Below, piece after piece: positions 51,519 through 56,726 of a stretch of DNA of 56,726 nucleotides. Under the pieces are notes generated by a model. It ran no database searches, was not told where the DNA came from, and saw only the letters and a list, made by a program, of their open reading frames with translations. Made by a program: the position numbers and the translations under genes. The stretch lies in assembly GCA_903900335.1 (NCBI GenBank), contig CAIUMP010000034.1, forward strand, positions 1 to 56,726, read 5' to 3'. The stretch is from an uncultured Ignavibacteriota bacterium. Lineage in GTDB: Bacteria; Bacteroidota; Ignavibacteria; Palsa-1295. The stretch's first letter is position 1, and every line of letters begins with the position of its first letter.

Positions 51519-54500
51519 ATGCGTCGATCGTTCGTCGTTCTTCTCTTCGCTCTACTTTCGAGTACAAATCTCTTCGCCCAGGATCATTCTCAAGGGATGA
51601 CCGATCATCCACTTTGGATGCGCTATCCCGCAATCTCCCCCGATGGAAATACAATCGCCTTTGAGTACCAAGGCGATATCTACACGGTGCCAAGCGCCGG
51701 AGGGCATGCGACGGCCATCGTCACGCATGATGCATATGATTTTCACCCCGTTTGGTCGCCGGACGGAAAATGGATCGCCTTCGCAAGCGACCGCAATGGA
51801 AATTTCGATGTTTATGTCGTGCCTTCAGTTGGTGGGATCGCAAAACGGCTCACAGTGCATACCGCAAAGGAAGTACCAACCTGCTTTACACCAGATGGGA
51901 AGTCTGTTCTATTCACGGCTTCTCGAATGGATGACGTGAAAAACGTAGAGTTTCCCTCTGGCTTTTTGCCAGAGCTCTATTCAGTTTCGATTGATGGTGG
52001 GTTGCCAAAGCAAATTCTAACCACTCCGGCGATTGATGCACAACTCGACAGGTCGGGTTCGCGCATCCTCTACCATGACCTGAAGGGTTATGAGAGTGAT
52101 TGGCGTAAGCATCACAAATCGTCCGTTGCTCGCGATGTCTGGATCTTTGACACAAAGACGAAGAAACACACAAAACTCACGACCTTCGAAGGTGAAGATC
52201 GTAACCCCGTTTGGAGCACGGACGAATCCGATGTATATTACCTCAGCGAGAAGAGTGGATCATTCAATGTGTGGACGATGCCTCTTGCGCACCCCGAAAA
52301 GCCGACACAGATCACTTCGTTCGAAAAACACCCTGTTCGCTTCCTCTCCATTGCGCGATCAACTGGGCTCCTCTGTTTTGGATTTGATGGAGAGATCTAT
52401 ACGGTAAAGGGCGACGGTGCAAAGCCTAGCAAGATTTCTATCGAGATCACACCAACGGAAAAATCTAATTCGGATAAGTTAACGAACATGAGTTGGGGTG
52501 CGACCGAATTTGCTGTGGCTCCAAACGGTAAGGAGTTCGCCTTCATTGTGCGCGGTGATGTTTTCGTTGCATCCATGGATTACGAGACAACCAAACGCAT
52601 CACCTCAACGCCAGAGCAGGAGAGGAATATTAGCTTCAGTCCGGATGGTCGTTCCTTGCTCTACTCTAGCGAGCGAGACGGAAGCTGGAAGATCTACCAG
52701 ACCACGATCGAGCACAAGGATGAGCCCTACTTCTACGCAGCAACCACCTTGAAGGAAGAGCCGGTCGTCGCAACAGAGAAGGAAACATTTCAGCCCCACT
52801 ATTCACCCAATGGCGATGAAGTAGCCTATCTTGAAGAGCGCACGATCCTGAAGGTGATCAACCTCAAGAGCAAGGAGACGCGTACCATCATGGATGGATC
52901 GCACAACTACTCTTACACCGATGGTGATCAATACTACGAGTGGTCGCCGGATGGCAAGTGGTTTCTCGTCACGTTTTTAGATCATAATCGCTGGTCGTCC
53001 GAAGTCGGTTTGGTGGATGCGGAAGGTAAGAAGCCCATTGTGAATTTAACAAACAGTGGATACGATGATGTTCGTCCGCAGTGGTCTGCGGATGGGAAGA
53101 TGATGTACTGGTTCAGCGATCGCCAGGGGTTGCGCAGCCATGCAGGCGGCTTCAGTGAGTCGGATGTCTTCGGCATGTACTTCACACAGGCCGCCTTCGA
53201 TCATTTTAAGGAGACACGACAAGAGTTGGATCTGGCGAAGGAGCGTGAGAAAGAAAAGGAGAAGGATAAGCCAAAGGACACCACCAAGAAGGAGGAGCCA
53301 AAGAAGGATACGGCCGCTGCGAAGAAAAAGGCGATTCCTCCGATCACCATAGATCTTAAGAATATCGAAGATCGTGTTGCGCGGTTAACGCTCAATTCAA
53401 ATCGCCTGTCGGATGCGGTACTTTCGAAGGATGGAGAGCGTCTCTACTATCTGGCCCCATTTGCGAAGGGCGAGGCTCTGTGGGTACACAAATTCCGTGA
53501 GGATGAAACGAAGATCCTCGTCCGCCTTTGGATGCCTGGCGGCCAGCTTGCGCTCGATGATGAAGGTAAGGAAGTCTATGTGCTGAACAACGGCATCATT
53601 TCAAAGGTGGACACTGCTTCTGGAAATGAACGTCGTATGGGCTACCATGCCGAGATGCAGCTTAACACTCCAGAGGAGCGGGAGTATCTTTTCGAGCACG
53701 TGTGGCGGCAGACCTACAAGAAATTTTATGTAGAGGATATGCAGGGTGTTGATTGGAAATTCTACAAAGCTGCCTATCAGAAGTTCTTGCCATACATCAA
53801 TAACAACTACGATTTCGCGGAAATGATGAGCGAAATGCTCGGCGAGTTGAACGCTTCACACACGGGCTCTGGCTACCGACCGTCCGACCCGGAAGGACAC
53901 TCCACCGCCGCACTCGGCGCCTTCTTCGATCCAAATTATTCCGGCAATGGTCTCAAGATCCAGGAGATAATCGAACGCGGGCCGCTGGATCGCTCCGGTT
54001 CGAAGATCACCAATGGCACCGTCATCCGTAAAATTGATGGGCAGGAGATCACACCCGCTGTGGACTATGCGCTCTACCTCGATAGGAAGATCGATAAGCC
54101 AGTTCTGCTCTCGTTGTTCAATCCTGCAAAGGATTCGACTTGGGAGGAAATCGTGAAACCCACATCGCGCGATTGGGAGAATGAGTTACTTTACCAGCGA
54201 TGGGTGAAATCGCGCCGCGAGGAAGTCGATAGCCTTTCCCATGGCCGGATCGGATATGTACACGTTCGTAGTATGGGTGACGATAGCTATCGTCATGCCT
54301 ATTCGGAAATCCTCGGACGCGAGTATGAGACGGACGGAATGATTGTGGACACCCGCTTCAACGGTGGCGGATGGCTTCACGATGAGCTTGCAACCTTGCT
54401 GAGTGGTAAAGAATATGTCAAGTTCTTCCCGCGTCATCAGAACCTAGGCAGCGAACCGACAGGGAAATGGACCAAGCCATCCGTCTTGATCGTTAGCGAA

Positions 54501-54794
54501 AGCAATTATAGTGACGCACATTTCTTCCCATGGACATACAAAACGCTTGGTATCGGCAAGATCGTAGGAATGCCAGTACCGGGCACTGCGACAGCGGTTT
54601 GGTGGGAAACGCTTCAGGATAATTCGCTCTACTTCGGCATCCCGCAGGTGGGTATGCTTGACATGAACGGAAAGTACCTGGAGAACCAGCAACTTGTGCC
54701 GGACTACATTGTCAACAACGACCCCGAGTCCGTCGCACAAGGCCGCGATCTGCAATTGGAAAAAGCCGTCGAAGTGCTAATGCAGAAGAAGTAG
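51519..54794 (+). CDS. Tricorn-like protease (beta-propeller, PDZ and S41 domains)
   Basis: A 1091-residue exported peptidase from ATG 51519, where the signal peptide begins (RRSFVVLLFALLSSTNLFA); the TTG at 51471 is less likely. Repeats such as SPDGNTIAF, SPDGKWIAFAS and FTPDGKSVLFT make up the two propellers (about 25-570). A Lys/Glu-rich linker (EREKEKEKDKPKD) precedes the C1 region; a PDZ-like part lies at about 810-880, and the S41 catalytic parts carry His781 (NASHTG) and Ser998 (SNYSDAHF). Ser and His match the tricorn core. It degrades peptides, probably in the periplasm. Confidence 0.9.
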   Translation: MRRSFVVLLFALLSSTNLFAQDHSQGMTDHPLWMRYPAISPDGNTIAFEYQGDIYTVPSAGGHATAIVTHDAYDFHPVWSPDGKWIAFASDRNGNFDVYVVPSVGGIAKRLTVHTAKEVPTCFTPDGKSVLFTASRMDDVKNVEFPSGFLPELYSVSIDGGLPKQILTTPAIDAQLDRSGSRILYHDLKGYESDWRKHHKSSVARDVWIFDTKTKKHTKLTTFEGEDRNPVWSTDESDVYYLSEKSGSFNVWTMPLAHPEKPTQITSFEKHPVRFLSIARSTGLLCFGFDGEIYTVKGDGAKPSKISIEITPTEKSNSDKLTNMSWGATEFAVAPNGKEFAFIVRGDVFVASMDYETTKRITSTPEQERNISFSPDGRSLLYSSERDGSWKIYQTTIEHKDEPYFYAATTLKEEPVVATEKETFQPHYSPNGDEVAYLEERTILKVINLKSKETRTIMDGSHNYSYTDGDQYYEWSPDGKWFLVTFLDHNRWSSEVGLVDAEGKKPIVNLTNSGYDDVRPQWSADGKMMYWFSDRQGLRSHAGGFSESDVFGMYFTQAAFDHFKETRQELDLAKEREKEKEKDKPKDTTKKEEPKKDTAAAKKKAIPPITIDLKNIEDRVARLTLNSNRLSDAVLSKDGERLYYLAPFAKGEALWVHKFREDETKILVRLWMPGGQLALDDEGKEVYVLNNGIISKVDTASGNERRMGYHAEMQLNTPEEREYLFEHVWRQTYKKFYVEDMQGVDWKFYKAAYQKFLPYINNNYDFAEMMSEMLGELNASHTGSGYRPSDPEGHSTAALGAFFDPNYSGNGLKIQEIIERGPLDRSGSKITNGTVIRKIDGQEITPAVDYALYLDRKIDKPVLLSLFNPAKDSTWEEIVKPTSRDWENELLYQRWVKSRREEVDSLSHGRIGYVHVRSMGDDSYRHAYSEILGREYETDGMIVDTRFNGGGWLHDELATLLSGKEYVKFFPRHQNLGSEPTGKWTKPSVLIVSESNYSDAHFFPWTYKTLGIGKIVGMPVPGTATAVWWETLQDNSLYFGIPQVGMLDMNGKYLENQQLVPDYIVNNDPESVAQGRDLQLEKAVEVLMQKK

Positions 54795-54853
54795 GGTGTA
54801 GTGGGGTGTGGAGAGTGCCACTCTTCACGCCGTATCCCCTTTTAGCACCTCCT

Positions 54854-54961
54854 GTCATTGCGAGGAAACCCCATAGGGGTGACGAAGCAATCCGTTGTTA
54901 ATGAGCAAACCCGTCCTCAACAACGGATTGCTTCGTCGGCCTTCGGCCTCCTCGCAATGAC
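54854..54961. repeat. CATTGCGAGG palindromic repeat, complete copy
   Basis: Two arms of about 46 bases: GTCATTGCGAGG ... GACGAAGCAATCCGTTGTT, and their near-complement ending GATTGCTTCGTC ... CCTCGCAATGAC. It lies between the convergent 3' ends of the tricorn-like gene and araB, where the folded RNA could end transcription from both sides. The family is the widely dispersed GAAGCAATC repeat of many bacteria. Confidence 0.85.
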
Positions 54962-54974
54962 ACTCATAGAGTAG

Positions 54975-56612
54975 CTATCCTCGAAGTGCTCTCAACCGCT
55001 TCAACGTCTTCATCCCCCCCAACCCAAACGCATCATGCAATTCCTTGTATGCGCCGAAGAGCGCCGCATACGTATCGCGATGCGCAGCAATAGGCTCGAT
55101 CACTGCGCGCGGCTTTTTCGTATATCGCGCTGACACCTCATCCAGCGTCCCCACTCCCGCTGCGACAGCGCCAAACATTGCAGCACAAAGTGCGGAGGTT
55201 AGATCCGAGTGCGCCAGCTGGATCGTGCGTCCCGTTACATCTGCATAGATCTGCAATAGCAATCTGTTCTTCACCGCGAGTCCGCCGCAGGCAACAATCT
55301 GCTTGATCGGCACACCGCCCGCCTCGAATTGATCGATGATAACGTTCGTACCATACGCCGTTGCTTCGATGAGGGCGAGATAGATGTGGTGCGGACGAGT
55401 GCCAAGTGTCATTCCAAAGATCGCGCCGCTAAGCTCTGCATCGCAGAGCACCGAGCGATTACCATTCCACCAATCGAGCGCAAGCAATCCCGATTCACCC
55501 GGCCGCAGTTGCGATGCTTCGCGTTCGAGCAATTCAAACACATTACGATTCAGCGATGCTGCTCGGGACGTATAAGAAGCGGGCAGACACTGCTCGACAA
55601 ACCACTCGAACGAATCTCCTACACCCGCTTGTCCCGCTTCATATCCAAAGAAGCCGGGAAGAATGCCATCTTCAACTATGCCAGCGATACCCGGAATGAG
55701 TTGTTCCTCTTTCCCGAGCAGCATGTGACACGCTGATGTGCCCAACACCATCAGAAGCGTGCCTTCTTCTGTGATACCCGCTCCCGGCACAGCGGCGTGT
55801 GCATCGATCGTCGCCATCGCAACAGGTGTTCCGGCGCAAAGCCCGGACCACTTGGCAGATGCTTCTGTGATTACACCTGCAAGCGTGCCCGGTGGTTTAA
55901 CATCGCCTTCGAGCTTGTCGAGAAGCGTTACAAAGTGCGGATCAAGATTGGCAAGAAACTCCGCGTCCGGATAGCCCGTCGCTTTATTCCACGATGCTTT
56001 GTACCCGGCCGCGCACGCATTGCGCTGAAGCATGCCAGTGAGTTGCCATACGAACCAATCTCCGGCTTCGATATAGTAGTCAGTCGCATCGTACATCTCC
56101 GGCGCCTCATGCAGCACTTGCAACGCCTTGCTATGCAGCCACTCCGATGATACTTTCCCGCCGCAGCGTTTCAACCACTCTTCCTTCCGCGCGAGCGCAA
56201 TCTCGGTGATCTCCGTCGCCTCCGGTTGCGCCGCATGGTGCTTCCAGAGCTTTGTCCAGGCGTGTGGGTTGTTGCGATGCGCTGGAATGGAACTCAATGC
56301 AACACCATCGCCCCGCGATGGAACGAGTGTACATGCAGTAAAGTCAACGCCAACACCAATGACATCACTTGCCGCTGCGTTCGCCAACTCTAACGAGTGC
56401 CGAATCGCTTCACGCGTAGAAGTCTTGTAATCATCCGCATCCTGCAACGCCCAGTCAGATGGAAGACGAGTCTCCGACTCCGGCATGCGTTCGTCAACCA
56501 CACCATGCTTATACGGCGCAACGGCGCTCGCTAATTCTTCGCCCGTTTGCACATCGACGAGCAGCGCGCGCACGGACTCCGTGCCGAAATCAAGACCTAA
56601 GGAGAGCCTCAT
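54975..56612 (-). CDS. araB: Ribulokinase
   Basis: A 545-residue FGGY-family kinase, phosphorylating ribulose at position 5. LGLDFGTESVRALLVD at the N-terminus is the ATPase phosphate-1 motif. GVGVDFTACTLVP, the RNNPHAWTKLWKHHAA substrate loop, SSEWLHSKALQVL, MVLGTSACHML and LIEATAYGTNVIIDQFEAGG are typical of ribulokinase (AraB) and not of xylulokinase or glycerol kinase. The arabinose isomerase and epimerase are not in the window, so the pathway cannot be confirmed. Confidence 0.9.
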   Translation of the reverse strand: MRLSLGLDFGTESVRALLVDVQTGEELASAVAPYKHGVVDERMPESETRLPSDWALQDADDYKTSTREAIRHSLELANAAASDVIGVGVDFTACTLVPSRGDGVALSSIPAHRNNPHAWTKLWKHHAAQPEATEITEIALARKEEWLKRCGGKVSSEWLHSKALQVLHEAPEMYDATDYYIEAGDWFVWQLTGMLQRNACAAGYKASWNKATGYPDAEFLANLDPHFVTLLDKLEGDVKPPGTLAGVITEASAKWSGLCAGTPVAMATIDAHAAVPGAGITEEGTLLMVLGTSACHMLLGKEEQLIPGIAGIVEDGILPGFFGYEAGQAGVGDSFEWFVEQCLPASYTSRAASLNRNVFELLEREASQLRPGESGLLALDWWNGNRSVLCDAELSGAIFGMTLGTRPHHIYLALIEATAYGTNVIIDQFEAGGVPIKQIVACGGLAVKNRLLLQIYADVTGRTIQLAHSDLTSALCAAMFGAVAAGVGTLDEVSARYTKKPRAVIEPIAAHRDTYAALFGAYKELHDAFGLGGMKTLKRLRALRG

Positions 56613-56647
56613 ACTAAAGGATGGTATTGTTACTCATTGTTGTAAAC

Positions 56648-56726
56648 GTCATTGCGAGGAAACCCCTTAGGGGTGACGAAGCAATCCGTTGTCGAGGGAT
56701 TGCTTCGTCACCCCTACGGGGTTTCC
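56648..56726. repeat. CATTGCGAGG palindromic repeat, cut by window end
   Basis: GTCATTGCGAGGAAACCCC, then TTAGGGGTGACGAAGCAATCC, then the inverse GGATTGCTTCGTCACCCC running into the window end. It is the same family as 54854-54961; the arms around GGAAACCCC are closer to each other here. The full right end lies beyond 56726. Confidence 0.85.

Overview
The window reads as a chromosome segment of a free-living, aerobically respiring bacterium of the Bacteroidota/Chlorobiota (FCB) assemblage. Evidence: secreted proteins with type IX secretion (Por) C-terminal sorting domains, promoter-like sequences of the TTG/TAnnTTTG kind used in that group, alternative complex III coupled to a caa3 oxidase, and gene families typical of it. 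A member of the Kapabacteria/Ignavibacteria side is my best guess, but that is inference; no rRNA gene is present.

Layout. 1-4.8 kb is an accessory island: the 3' part of a type IIG-like restriction methylase, then small unrelated genes, each preceded by a duplicated copy of the last ~160 bases of the methylase gene (five copies counting the native one), mixed with many short palindromes. 4.8-16.7 kb is housekeeping: coaE, a frameshifted TlpA-like lipoprotein, aspartate kinase, birA, coaX, a HicB-like small ORF, priA, rsmE, a CoA-binding protein, DAHP synthase, a membrane protein of unknown role and mazG. 16.8-18.7 kb holds two tandem glycine-zipper lipoprotein genes (the second broken at a run of seven G) and a DUF2007 gene. 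19.0-33.2 kb is one long respiratory block: actABCDEF (alternative complex III), a small membrane protein, a SCO copper chaperone, coxB-coxA-coxC-coxD (A2-type caa3 oxidase) and an unusual DUF1573-cytochrome c fusion. 33.2-37.5 kb (minus strand) carries purC, psd, pssA, purS, purQ, a tiny membrane protein, and an outer-membrane-like protein. rlmD follows. 39.4-43.6 kb is a minus-strand cluster of exported proteins, including a metalloprotease-like T9SS cargo interrupted by an in-frame amber codon. 43.8-56.7 kb has tRNA-Val, pyk, a tatA pair, an HtrA protease, a YdeI-like protein, a VOC protein, tRNA-Leu, an M16 peptidase, a tricorn-like protease and ribulokinase.

How it fits together. Quinol would be oxidised by ActABCDEF and electrons passed through its haem c subunits to the caa3 oxidase; SCO serves CuA assembly and the TatA-type proteins could serve export of ActB, which has a twin-arginine motif. 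The most unusual structures are the methylase-tail repeat array at 1.2-4.4 kb and a ~280-base repeat present in opposite orientation at 4.48-4.76 and 39.06-39.34 kb, enclosing the whole core region. All family assignments are from reading motifs by eye; no database search was run.
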